A stretch of 64,000 nucleotides of DNA from an uncultured Clostridia bacterium (lineage in GTDB: Bacteria > Bacillota > Clostridia > Christensenellales > Christensenellaceae). The position numbers and the translations under genes were made by a program. Below the pieces are notes generated by a model. It did no database searches, was not told the origin of the DNA, and was given only the letters and a program-made list of their open reading frames with translations. The stretch is taken from assembly GCA_944347775.1 (NCBI GenBank), contig CALVMT010000064.1, positions 1-64,000 of the forward strand, in the 5' to 3' direction. Positions 17,147 through 24,946 of this stretch are shown one piece after another; within the stretch, counting starts at the first letter, position 1, and every line of letters starts with the position of its first letter.

Positions 17147-17157
17147 CATTTTAAAGT

Positions 17158-18153
17158 TTATTGTTCTTCCAGATTAGATATCTTTTGCTGGGATATTTGA
17201 AACCGAAAAAAACGAACGCGGTATATATTTGGGGCATACTTAAAAATGGTGGCGATACGACTTTCGTGGCATAGAGGCAGGTACACGCCTTGTATATCTC
17301 CTAAAAATTCGCACAGGTCGGCAAAAGAAAGTTGTTCGCGAAGCGATGGGGATAATAACTGCATCGCGTTTTGCGCATCCTGATACCGTACTGCTTCAAA
17401 TAACGCAATACATAAAGCTTGCCCATCCGGATTGGCAGAAAGCTGCTCAATATGATAGGAAAACGGATCGTCGCGGTGAAGATTAATACGCAAACAACGC
17501 AGGCAAAATTCGCGGCATCCGCAAGGAACAGTCAGTTCAACGCCGTTTTCCAGAATACGGTAAGAATTGCATTGTTCGAGGAAAATGATGGAACGGGCTG
17601 AAATATCGGCGCAGAGCAAGAGAGTTTTTTCGTCTATCTGTCCCTCGGCAAATAAAAAATATTTCCCGTTAATACGGCGTACAAAAATACGAGCAGATTT
17701 AAGCGGAGCCTCGCTAAACATACACGCCAGTAGAGTTGTTCCGTTGTTATCGTAGAGTGCAAGATTAATTGTCTGATCCTGATAAATCTCTGCAACATAT
17801 TGACTGTTATCTGCTGAAAAGCGAAACGAAGCAATACAGCAGGGGATACAGGGGGTAGGTAACAGAGGAGGTTTGATAATGACGGTACAGGCATTTTCCG
17901 GCAACAGATAAAGTTCAACTCTGCCGTCGTTTTCCAATATATTTGGATGCTCCTTGTCAAAATCCAGCATGCGGGCAATAGGAAGGTAGTAACCATAAGA
18001 CGATTGGCAAATGGGTATAAATTCCAAATAGATATGCTGTTCTGTAATGTAGCGGCATAAATTAGGCGCTGGGGTTTGCCCGGCAAAGTCACCGTTAATG
18101 CGAATCATTCCCGGAATGTCACATTCTATTTTTAAAAGATTTAACTGCTCCAT
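17158..18153 (-). CDS. Hypothetical protein with a possible N-terminal PEGA-like segment
   Basis: A 331-residue protein that I do not recognise. Near the N-terminus MIRINGDFAGQTP resembles the turn of PEGA domains (x-V-N-G...G-x-T-P). The middle is beta-rich with many Cys (CREFCLRCLR, TPCIPCC). The C-terminal 90 residues (FEAVRYQDAQNAMQLLSPSL onward) look alpha-helical. There is no signal peptide or membrane segment. GAGGTG before the ATG at 18153 supports the start. It is divergent from a Myb-like regulator across a 156-base region, so that regulator may control it. Confidence 0.75.
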   Translation of the reverse strand: MEQLNLLKIECDIPGMIRINGDFAGQTPAPNLCRYITEQHIYLEFIPICQSSYGYYLPIARMLDFDKEHPNILENDGRVELYLLPENACTVIIKPPLLPTPCIPCCIASFRFSADNSQYVAEIYQDQTINLALYDNNGTTLLACMFSEAPLKSARIFVRRINGKYFLFAEGQIDEKTLLLCADISARSIIFLEQCNSYRILENGVELTVPCGCREFCLRCLRINLHRDDPFSYHIEQLSANPDGQALCIALFEAVRYQDAQNAMQLLSPSLREQLSFADLCEFLGDIQGVYLPLCHESRIATIFKYAPNIYRVRFFRFQISQQKISNLEEQ

Positions 18154-18309
18154 GAAAATCACCTCGTTTTTTTTCTAAATATTTATATGTAGAAGAAATA
18201 AAAAATAGAGGTAATTTAAAAATTTTGGGTATATACGGAAATTTATGTAAATAATATCTGTAATAAATAGCGTCGCAAACAGTATGGTAAAAATAAAGGA
18301 GGGAAAAAA

Positions 18310-19023
18310 GTGCAACAGGAATATCGGCAACGGCGCGGATGGAGTGAAGAGGAGAGGCAGGCATTGCTGGAAGCAGCGCAAAAAGCCGTGCAGGAGCACA
18401 GACCAATAAAGCATGTGTTTGAACAATTTGCAAGGAAAACCGGCAGAAGAGCTAATAGCATCCGTAATTACTACTATATGGAACAAAAACGATTGCAGCC
18501 TGATCGACGCCCTTCGTTTATTCCGTTTGATCAAAAGGAATTAGAAGATCTGTTGGAAGCAATGGCCGAAGGGCGGGCTCAAGGGAAATCAGTCCGAAAA
18601 ATTGCACTGGAATTAAGCGGCGGTGACGAGCGGGGTATGCTTCGCTTTCAGAATAAATATCGCAGTATCCTCAAAAGAAATCCGCAGCTCATGCAGGGGA
18701 AACTAAAGGAATTGCTTGAAAAACAGCAAATAAATACACAAAAAAACGAAAGAGAAGCAATCTTGCAGGAAAAATTTCCGGCAGAAGTAAAAAGCCTTTT
18801 TTGCCGGTTAATATCTGCTGGAAAATACGGACAAATGCTCATCAATGGACTTAGCGGATTGTTGCAATATCAAAATCATAGTACGGAAATTGAGGAAACA
18901 ATAAAAAAATTAATTAAAATTAATCAAGATTTTCTCAAACAGGATATCATGGAACAAATTTCAAGTTTGGAAGAGTACTCAATTTCTTTGCGAAAATGTA
19001 TGGAAAATTTACAGAATGGATAA
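18310..19023 (+). CDS. Myb/SANT-like DNA-binding protein (RsfA-like)
   Basis: A 237-residue protein starting with GTG behind GGAGGG. Two tryptophan/aromatic-containing helical repeats lie in the first 130 residues. One begins RGWSEEERQALLEAAQKAV and runs to NSIRNYYYMEQ; the second begins FIPFDQKELEDLLEAMAEG. Their arrangement resembles Myb-like repeats of the RsfA prespore regulators. The C-terminal third is a likely coiled coil (LKELLEKQQINTQKNEREAI and EETIKKLIKINQDFLKQD). DNA binding is inferred and the target is unknown; the divergent hypothetical gene is a candidate. Confidence 0.7.
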   Translation: MQQEYRQRRGWSEEERQALLEAAQKAVQEHRPIKHVFEQFARKTGRRANSIRNYYYMEQKRLQPDRRPSFIPFDQKELEDLLEAMAEGRAQGKSVRKIALELSGGDERGMLRFQNKYRSILKRNPQLMQGKLKELLEKQQINTQKNEREAILQEKFPAEVKSLFCRLISAGKYGQMLINGLSGLLQYQNHSTEIEETIKKLIKINQDFLKQDIMEQISSLEEYSISLRKCMENLQNG

Positions 19024-19054
19024 AACAGGAATAAACTAATTTAATGCCTCTTTG

Positions 19055-19083
19055 TTGAAAAAACGCATAAATTCGTGTATAAT
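19055..19083 (+). promoter_or_regulatory. Promoter of the LOG-family gene
   Basis: TTGAAA (19055-19060), 17-base spacer, TATAAT (19078-19083). It is located 30 bases before the ATG at 19113. Confidence 0.75.
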
Positions 19084-19112
19084 AGCAATCAAATTATTTT
19101 TTGGAGGCAGCC

Positions 19113-19715
19113 ATGCGGATTTGCGTATACGGAGCGGCCAGTGCAGAGCTGGCCGATTGCTATTTGCAAGAGGCATATCGGTTTGGAGAGACGTTGGCAA
19201 AACATCAAATCGGATTGGTTTACGGCGCGGGAGCTTCTGGCGTAATGGGTGCGTTAGCACGTGGAGCAGATGCCAATGGCGGAGAAATTATTGGCGTTAG
19301 TCCGCAATTTTTTCGTGCTGATGGAATACTTTATGATCGATGTACAAAATTATTTTATACGCTTACAATGCGGCAGCGTAAGCAGAAAATGGAAGAACTT
19401 TCAGATGCGTTTGTTATGTTACCAGGCGGTATAGGGACTTTTGATGAGTTTTTTGAAATTCTTACGTTGAAGCAGTTAGGGCAGCACAAAAAACCGATTG
19501 CCATCCTTAATACATGCGGTTATTATGATACGTTGATGGCTTTTATGGAGCAGTCGATTGAACAGAAATTTATGAAGAAAACCTGTAAAGAACTCTATTT
19601 TATCAGCCGAAATATTGAAGAAGTATTGGACTATGTTAGTCAGGAAAAAGCCCCGCCTGTGTTATCGCGGGAGATTGGAGATTATAAGGAGATCCTTTTT
19701 GAAAGAAGGAAGTGA
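19113..19715 (+). CDS. LOG-family protein (TIGR00730 Rossmann fold)
   Basis: A 200-residue protein with the LOG motif PGGIGTFDEFFEILTLKQLG and an N-terminal MRICVYGAAS strand and turn. Characterised members are nucleoside-5'-monophosphate phosphoribohydrolases, including cytokinin-activating enzymes. Bacterial members likely act on purine nucleotides. GGAGG lies 5 bases before the ATG at 19113. The gene is followed by pepF after 10 bases, so both share a transcript, but no functional link is obvious. Confidence 0.9.
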   Translation: MRICVYGAASAELADCYLQEAYRFGETLAKHQIGLVYGAGASGVMGALARGADANGGEIIGVSPQFFRADGILYDRCTKLFYTLTMRQRKQKMEELSDAFVMLPGGIGTFDEFFEILTLKQLGQHKKPIAILNTCGYYDTLMAFMEQSIEQKFMKKTCKELYFISRNIEEVLDYVSQEKAPPVLSREIGDYKEILFERRK

Positions 19716-19725
19716 GGTAACAACA

Positions 19726-21504
19726 ATGGATTTACAAACGAGAAATGAGATTGATGAAAAATATAAATGGAAACTGGAAGATATATTTGCAACAGATGAA
19801 GATTGGGAAAAAGAGTTTGCCAAAGCAGAAAAGATGATTCCCAAGTTAGAAGCGCAGAAGAAGTGTATTACAAAAGATGTCGGCAGTATGTTAAAAGGCC
19901 TTAAACTAATTGATCAGGCTTCACTGATGTTGGAACGTCTATATGTCTATGCACGTATGCGCAGAGATGAAGACGGGACCAATTCCATATATCAGGGCCT
20001 GTCTTCGCGGGCGCAGACTCTTGCTGTGAAGTTTTCTGCAGCATTGGCATTTTTAGAGCCATTATTGCTTTCTCTTGATGAACAGGTGTTGCAGAAATAT
20101 ATTGAAGCACCCGAACTGGCAGAATATGCGTTTATGCTCAACAATTTGAAACGATCTAAAGCATATGTTTTAGATGAGCATGGAGAAAAGTTGATGTCAA
20201 TGGCAGGAGAGTTTTCTGATGGCGCACAAGAGATATTTACTATGCTGAATAATGCTGATTTGAAGTTTGGTAGCGTGGAACACCAAGGGCAGATTTATGA
20301 ATTGACGCATGCAAAGTATATAGAACTTATGCAGAGTGAGGATCGCTCTTTGCGAGAAAAAGTATATAGAAAATTTTATGAGGCATTTTCCGGGCATATC
20401 AATACAATTGCGGCAATATATGATACTTCTGTGAAAAAAGATATTTTCTATGCGCGGGCACGCGGATATCAAAGTTCTCTGCAGAAAGCGCTTTTCGCCG
20501 ATAATGTGCCGACAGAAGTTTATCACAATTTAATTGATACAGTGCACAATAACTTGGATGCAATGCATAATTATGTTAAATTACGTGCAGAGATATTAAA
20601 AATTGCGGATTTGCAGATGTATGATATTTATGCGCCGCTGGTCAGCGAAGTAGATGTTTCCTATTCTTATGAGCAGGCACAGCAGATTGTTTTGGATGCA
20701 TTGTCTGTATTGGGAGAAGACTATGGTATGTTGCTAAAAAAAGCATACGCCGAAGGCTGGATTGATGTTTGGGAGACTCCTGGCAAGCGAAGCGGTGCAT
20801 ACTCCTGGGGAGTCTACGGTACGCATCCATATGTTTTGTTAAATCACAGGAAAGATTTGAACAGTGTTTTCACGTTAGCGCATGAGCTAGGGCATGCAAT
20901 GCATACCTACTATTCGGATCAGGCACAGCCGTACCCACTTGCGGGATATGCGATTTTTGTAGCAGAAGTTGCGTCTACCGTAAATGAAATATTACTGACA
21001 AAATATTTTTTGCGCACGGTAAATGATCAAAAACTGCGCAAATATATCTTGAATCATTATATTGATCAGTTCCGTACAACGGTATTGCGCCAAACTATGT
21101 TTGCAGAATTCGAAATGAAAGCGCATGAGATGGCGGAGAGGGCAGAAGCATTGACTGTAGATTCTCTTAATCGGTTATATTTTTCACTTAACCAGCAGTA
21201 TCATGGCAAATATATGGGAGATGATGACACTATTAGTTATGAGTGGGCGCGTATTCCTCATTTTTATACTGCATTTTATGTTTATAAATATGCAACGGGC
21301 TTTTCTTGTGCAGCAGCTATTGTAAGAAAACTTGAGAGTGAACCGGATATGCTTAAAAAATACAAACAGTTTTTATCTGCTGGCGGTAGTGATTATCCAA
21401 TGGAGATTTTGAAAAAAGCAGGTATTGACGTTGGTCAGGCGGTACAGCTTTGTATGCAGGAATTTAGAGAGGCGTTGGCAGAGTTTGAAAAATTAAATGT
21501 TTAA
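19726..21504 (+). CDS. pepF: Oligoendopeptidase F (M3B metallopeptidase)
   Basis: A 592-residue cytoplasmic zinc peptidase that cleaves short peptides. The HExxH motif is in AHELGHAMHTYYS (near residue 385), with the downstream Glu in FVAEVASTVNE. The N-terminal oligoendopeptidase domain starts around DEKYKWKLEDIFATD. The start at 19726 follows GTGAGGT. It is 10 bases downstream of the LOG-family gene and followed by a strong terminator. Confidence 0.96.
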   Translation: MDLQTRNEIDEKYKWKLEDIFATDEDWEKEFAKAEKMIPKLEAQKKCITKDVGSMLKGLKLIDQASLMLERLYVYARMRRDEDGTNSIYQGLSSRAQTLAVKFSAALAFLEPLLLSLDEQVLQKYIEAPELAEYAFMLNNLKRSKAYVLDEHGEKLMSMAGEFSDGAQEIFTMLNNADLKFGSVEHQGQIYELTHAKYIELMQSEDRSLREKVYRKFYEAFSGHINTIAAIYDTSVKKDIFYARARGYQSSLQKALFADNVPTEVYHNLIDTVHNNLDAMHNYVKLRAEILKIADLQMYDIYAPLVSEVDVSYSYEQAQQIVLDALSVLGEDYGMLLKKAYAEGWIDVWETPGKRSGAYSWGVYGTHPYVLLNHRKDLNSVFTLAHELGHAMHTYYSDQAQPYPLAGYAIFVAEVASTVNEILLTKYFLRTVNDQKLRKYILNHYIDQFRTTVLRQTMFAEFEMKAHEMAERAEALTVDSLNRLYFSLNQQYHGKYMGDDDTISYEWARIPHFYTAFYVYKYATGFSCAAAIVRKLESEPDMLKKYKQFLSAGGSDYPMEILKKAGIDVGQAVQLCMQEFREALAEFEKLNV

Positions 21505-21510
21505 TCTGAT

Positions 21511-21544
21511 AAAAATACCGACGAGTTTACTCGTCGGTATTTTT
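21511..21544. terminator. Intrinsic terminator between pepF and the DUF1540 pair
   Basis: ATACCGACGAG (21515-21525) pairs with CTCGTCGGTAT (21530-21540), flanked by A and T runs, so it can serve both convergent transcripts. Confidence 0.9.
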
Positions 21545-21553
21545 GCTGTCAGT

Positions 21554-21928
21554 TTATTTTGTATACGTTTTGCAGAGTGAAAGGGTACCATTATGCTCAG
21601 GTTCCGAAATGCGGATTTGTTGGGCGTAACAATGACTGTTTTGATTATAAATACAATCTGATACCGTACAGCTAATATAATCGCTTGGAATAACGGTATT
21701 CTGTTCGCTCATGCCGGCATGACGAGCCTGCATGCAAACCGCTGTAGCAGCGGCAGGCATTTGGTCACTCATTTGGCTGCGAAAAGAGCCGGATTTTGTG
21801 TAGGAATTGCAATAAGCATCTCCGTAACCCGGTCCTGCATAATATTGCACATCGATGGCTCCGCTTGCACATGCACCATCTTGATTATGAATACAGGAAA
21901 GGGAGTCACAGCAGATTCGCTCTATCAA
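21554..21928 (-). CDS. DUF1540 protein, two domains (124 aa)
   Basis: A 124-residue Cys-rich protein with two DUF1540 units. The first is ICCDSLSCIHNQDGACAS with a later CNSY; the second is ISCTVSDCIYNQNSHCYAQQ ending LCKTYTK. The four-Cys spacing suggests small metal or disulphide knots; the function is unknown. Such proteins are common in spore-forming Clostridia. It uses a TTG start at 21928 that overlaps the stop of the upstream 59-residue gene (TTGA), so translation is probably coupled. Confidence 0.8.
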   Translation of the reverse strand: MIERICCDSLSCIHNQDGACASGAIDVQYYAGPGYGDAYCNSYTKSGSFRSQMSDQMPAAATAVCMQARHAGMSEQNTVIPSDYISCTVSDCIYNQNSHCYAQQIRISEPEHNGTLSLCKTYTK

Positions 21929-22104
21929 AAAAATGAACGTTCCTTTTTTTCAAAATTTGCACACATGCTTTCGCATTTATGCATTACATTACTGCACGTG
22001 TTAGGTGCGCATGGTGCAATTTTTATGCAGTTAAGCTCACAATAGTGATCAGGCGAATTATGCAGGCAACTTTCGATCTGACAGCGAATTGTCTGTTGCT
22101 TCAT
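21925..22104 (-). CDS. DUF1540-like Cys-rich small protein (59 aa)
   Basis: A short reading frame encodes 59 residues with eight Cys: it begins MKQQTIRCQIESCLHN, continues YCELNCIKIAPC and ends ESMCANFEKKERSFF. The IRCxxxxCxxN opening matches DUF1540. AAGGAGG about 11 bases before the ATG (22104) is a strong ribosome binding site. Its TGA overlaps the TTG start of the next DUF1540 gene at a run of seven T. A one-base slip there would fuse the two into a three-domain protein. Confidence 0.75.
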   Translation of the reverse strand: MKQQTIRCQIESCLHNSPDHYCELNCIKIAPCAPNTCSNVMHKCESMCANFEKKERSFF

Positions 22105-22291
22105 ATAAAACTACCTCCTTTTTGATGTGCTAAACATAGAATGTGTAAAGTAGAAAAAAATATGAGAAAATAGAACAATGTTTTTATTGGTAAAAAAACG
22201 AAATAAATTGTATTTTTATGTTTTTAAAAAATGAAAAAATTTACATAAATATGGTATAATTCTTATATCTGTCATGTAAAGGAGATTTTTT

Positions 22292-23236
22292 ATGTTAAAT
22301 GCAGTACAGATTGTGCTGACGTTATTGATTATGATGGCGGCGGGATATTATCTGACAGCAAAAGGTTTAATTACAGCGAAAGTATCGAGATTCTTATCCC
22401 AGTTTGTGTTGTGGGTAGGTGTGCCTGCCTCAACGCTTGACAATATGCTCGGCAGTTTTAGCGCAGAAATGCTTCAGGGCGCAGGATTGGCGATTTTAGC
22501 TCCGTTTTTAAGTAATTTTATTGGTTTTGTTGTTGCTATATTGTTTGCAAGGCTAATGAATGTCAGAGCCGGGCGCCGTGGTATTTTTTGCCTGATGTTT
22601 GCATTTTCAAATACGATTTTTATCGGGTTGCCTGTTTGTCAGGCTTTATTCGGTGAACAATCGATTCCGTATGCACTGTTTTATTATATAGGAAATACGA
22701 CATTAGTCTGGACGATTGGCGTATATTATATTCAAAAAGACAATCCCGCGATTGCCTCACAAAAATTTTCTTTATGGGGTGCGTTGAAAAAAATGATTTC
22801 TCCTGGGATTGTCAGTTTTATTATTGCATTTATATTCGTCTTATTGCGTATTCAACTGCCGGAGTTTGCCATGAAGACCTTTAAATATCTTTCTGCTACT
22901 TGTACGCCGTTGGCGTTAATGTTTATCGGATATGTGATAAAAAATACTGAATTTAAGAATTTGCACTTTGAAAAAGATACTTGGGGAGTATTGTTGGGGC
23001 GTATTTTTCTGTCTCCGGTGCTATCTTATATGGCTTGTGCATTGCTTGGCGCACCGATTGAAATGAGCAAAGTATTTATCGTTCAAGCCGCAATGCCAGC
23101 AATGTCAAATGCGCCTATTCTTGCTGAAGCTTATGGATCAGATAGCAGATTTGGAGCGGAAACAATGGCGATTACAACGCTGCTCAGTTTGGTGACAATG
23201 CCGCTTATGATGCTGCTGTTCGAGTTTATTTTTTAA
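22292..23236 (+). CDS. AEC-family transporter (auxin efflux carrier/malate permease type), copy 1
   Basis: A 314-residue protein with ten predicted membrane helices. AEC features are the N-terminal LLIMMAAGYYLTAKGLI, the LxFxFxNxxxIGLPV block FAFSNTIFIGLPVCQALFG and the C-terminal AAMPAMSNAPILAEAYGSD. Members move organic acids, with some acting as malate or citrate permeases; the substrate is unknown here. AAAGGAG precedes the ATG. A close paralogue follows after 18 bases. Confidence 0.9.
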   Translation: MLNAVQIVLTLLIMMAAGYYLTAKGLITAKVSRFLSQFVLWVGVPASTLDNMLGSFSAEMLQGAGLAILAPFLSNFIGFVVAILFARLMNVRAGRRGIFCLMFAFSNTIFIGLPVCQALFGEQSIPYALFYYIGNTTLVWTIGVYYIQKDNPAIASQKFSLWGALKKMISPGIVSFIIAFIFVLLRIQLPEFAMKTFKYLSATCTPLALMFIGYVIKNTEFKNLHFEKDTWGVLLGRIFLSPVLSYMACALLGAPIEMSKVFIVQAAMPAMSNAPILAEAYGSDSRFGAETMAITTLLSLVTMPLMMLLFEFIF

Positions 23237-23254
23237 AGGAGGCGGAAGAGAAAA

Positions 23255-24196
23255 ATGTTGAATGCGGTCCAGATTGTTGTTGCATTATTTATTGTAATAG
23301 GCATAGGCTATGTATTGGCAGCAAAGAATTGGATTGATGAAAAAACAGCCACATTCATTACAAAAACTATTGTTAGCTTTGGTGTGCCGGCGGCGGCGCT
23401 GGATAATATGACAAATTATTTTGACAGATCCATGCTGCTGGAGGCGCTGGTAGCAGTAGGCGTTGCTTTTGTCAGTATTTTATTCTGCCTTATTTTAGGA
23501 AGAGGGATCGCGGCGCTTTTTTCGGTAAAGAAGGAAAGAAGGGGTGTTTTTTCCGTGATGGTAGGTTGTGCAAATACGATTTTTATCGGCTTGCCAGTTT
23601 GCCAGTCGTTATTCGGGGAAGCGGCGGCCTCCTATGTTTTGGTTTATGATGTCGCTCATAGTTTAATTTTCTGGACATTGGGGATATATTTGATGAGCAA
23701 GGATGCAAAGTCAGAAAGCCAACCGTTCTTTTCTGCGAAGACAATAAAAAAGCTCTTTTCCCCAGGATTGTTTGGGTTGCTTTTTGCAATTTTAATTGTA
23801 TTACTGGGAGTGGAGCTACCATTATTTGCAAAAAAGACATTCCAGTATTTTGGTGGATTATGTACACCGATGGCCCTTTTATATGTTGGTTATGTGCTTT
23901 ATCGGACGGGACTGAAAAATTTGCGTTTGACGAGGGATATGGTGCTTGTCATATTAGGAAGAGTAATATTGGCTCCGGTGGTATTTTATTTTACAACCAA
24001 ATTGGCTGGCTTACCGTCAGAGTTGAGCCAGGTTTTTATTGCAGTAGCCGCGATGCCGGTGATGAACAATACGCCGATAGCAGCAGGAGAATACGGATCG
24101 GATGAAGCTTTTGCTTCACAGTGCCTTGCGATAAGCATGATTTTAAGTCTATTGACGATGCCGCTTTTAATGCTGTTGTTTAATCAGCTATATTAA
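23255..24196 (+). CDS. AEC-family transporter, copy 2
   Basis: A 313-residue paralogue of the preceding gene. It shares the start MLNAVQIV, the NTIFIGLPVCQSLFGE block and the AAMPVMNNTPIAAGEYGSDE ending. AAAGGAGG lies about 12 bases before the ATG. The tandem copies look like an old duplication, since many positions differ. AEC proteins can act as dimers, so a heteromer is possible but not shown. Confidence 0.9.
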   Translation: MLNAVQIVVALFIVIGIGYVLAAKNWIDEKTATFITKTIVSFGVPAAALDNMTNYFDRSMLLEALVAVGVAFVSILFCLILGRGIAALFSVKKERRGVFSVMVGCANTIFIGLPVCQSLFGEAAASYVLVYDVAHSLIFWTLGIYLMSKDAKSESQPFFSAKTIKKLFSPGLFGLLFAILIVLLGVELPLFAKKTFQYFGGLCTPMALLYVGYVLYRTGLKNLRLTRDMVLVILGRVILAPVVFYFTTKLAGLPSELSQVFIAVAAMPVMNNTPIAAGEYGSDEAFASQCLAISMILSLLTMPLLMLLFNQLY

Positions 24197-24388
24197 AATC
24201 TTAAAAGCCGTTAGACAAGGGAAGGGAATTGATTGTATCAATATGGAGCGTTTTGGGGTGATACTTGCTTGAAAAAGGTTGCGTGAAATAGACGATGCAA
24301 TACTGATAAAAGAAAAGCTATGATATGATGATCGGGCCTGCGGACAAAACGCTGTAAAGTATAGTTGAATTTACGGGAGATGATTGCG

Positions 24389-24853
24389 GTGAATATGTGG
24401 AGATTTCAAAATAAAGATGCGCAAGAGGTCTCTTTATAAATAATAAAAACGCTCAGAACGATTAATATTAAAGATTATATTTCTAATGATATTGAGAAAC
24501 AGAGAAAGAGGTAAAAAATTTGTAGTCGTGTAATATCATGGAGTGAGCGAAACAAATGTATTTTTGATATTGAACGCGTCTATGATAGGAATTGTTAGGT
24601 ATGATGCGGTCAGTACATATTTGGGTAAGAAAGATGAAAGTAGCCTATTGGCTGTTTTTGCCCTACTAGAATATCAGGGAAAGGGAGTTAAGAAAAATTA
24701 TTTAACCTGTTGAACAAGGACAGGACGGATTTTTTTAGAGCAAAAAAATTGGAGTGCCTGCTTTAATTACGGGAACATCTTTTTACGGAAATGGGATATG
24801 AAATAGAAGAAACTGATGAGAAAGAGCTATTACGATCAGAAAAATTTTGGTAA
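24389..24853 (+). pseudogene. Decayed GNAT N-acetyltransferase pseudogene
   Basis: Pieces of one GNAT protein can be read in shifting frames. They are MWRFQNKDAQEVSL then a stop then IIKTLRTINIKDYISNDIEK near 24395-24480; GKKDESSLLAVFALLEYQGK (acetyl-CoA loop region, about 24625-24690); and a 3' end reading EIEETDEKELLRSEKFW to a TAA at 24851-24853. Several stops and frameshifts separate them, so no functional protein can result. The rest of the 750-base gap between 24197 and 24946 holds no gene. Confidence 0.75.
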
Positions 24854-24884
24854 ATTTCCCATTGACGGCTTTTAGAATAAAGAA

Positions 24885-24921
24885 AACCCTCCTGGCTGGA
24901 TTCAGACAGGAGGGTTTTTCT
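24885..24921. terminator. Bidirectional terminator downstream of leuS
   Basis: AACCCTCCTG (24885-24894) pairs with CAGGAGGGTT (24907-24916). T runs are present on both strands. Confidence 0.88.
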
Positions 24922-24946
24922 ATCAATCTATCTAGCTGATGGTATT

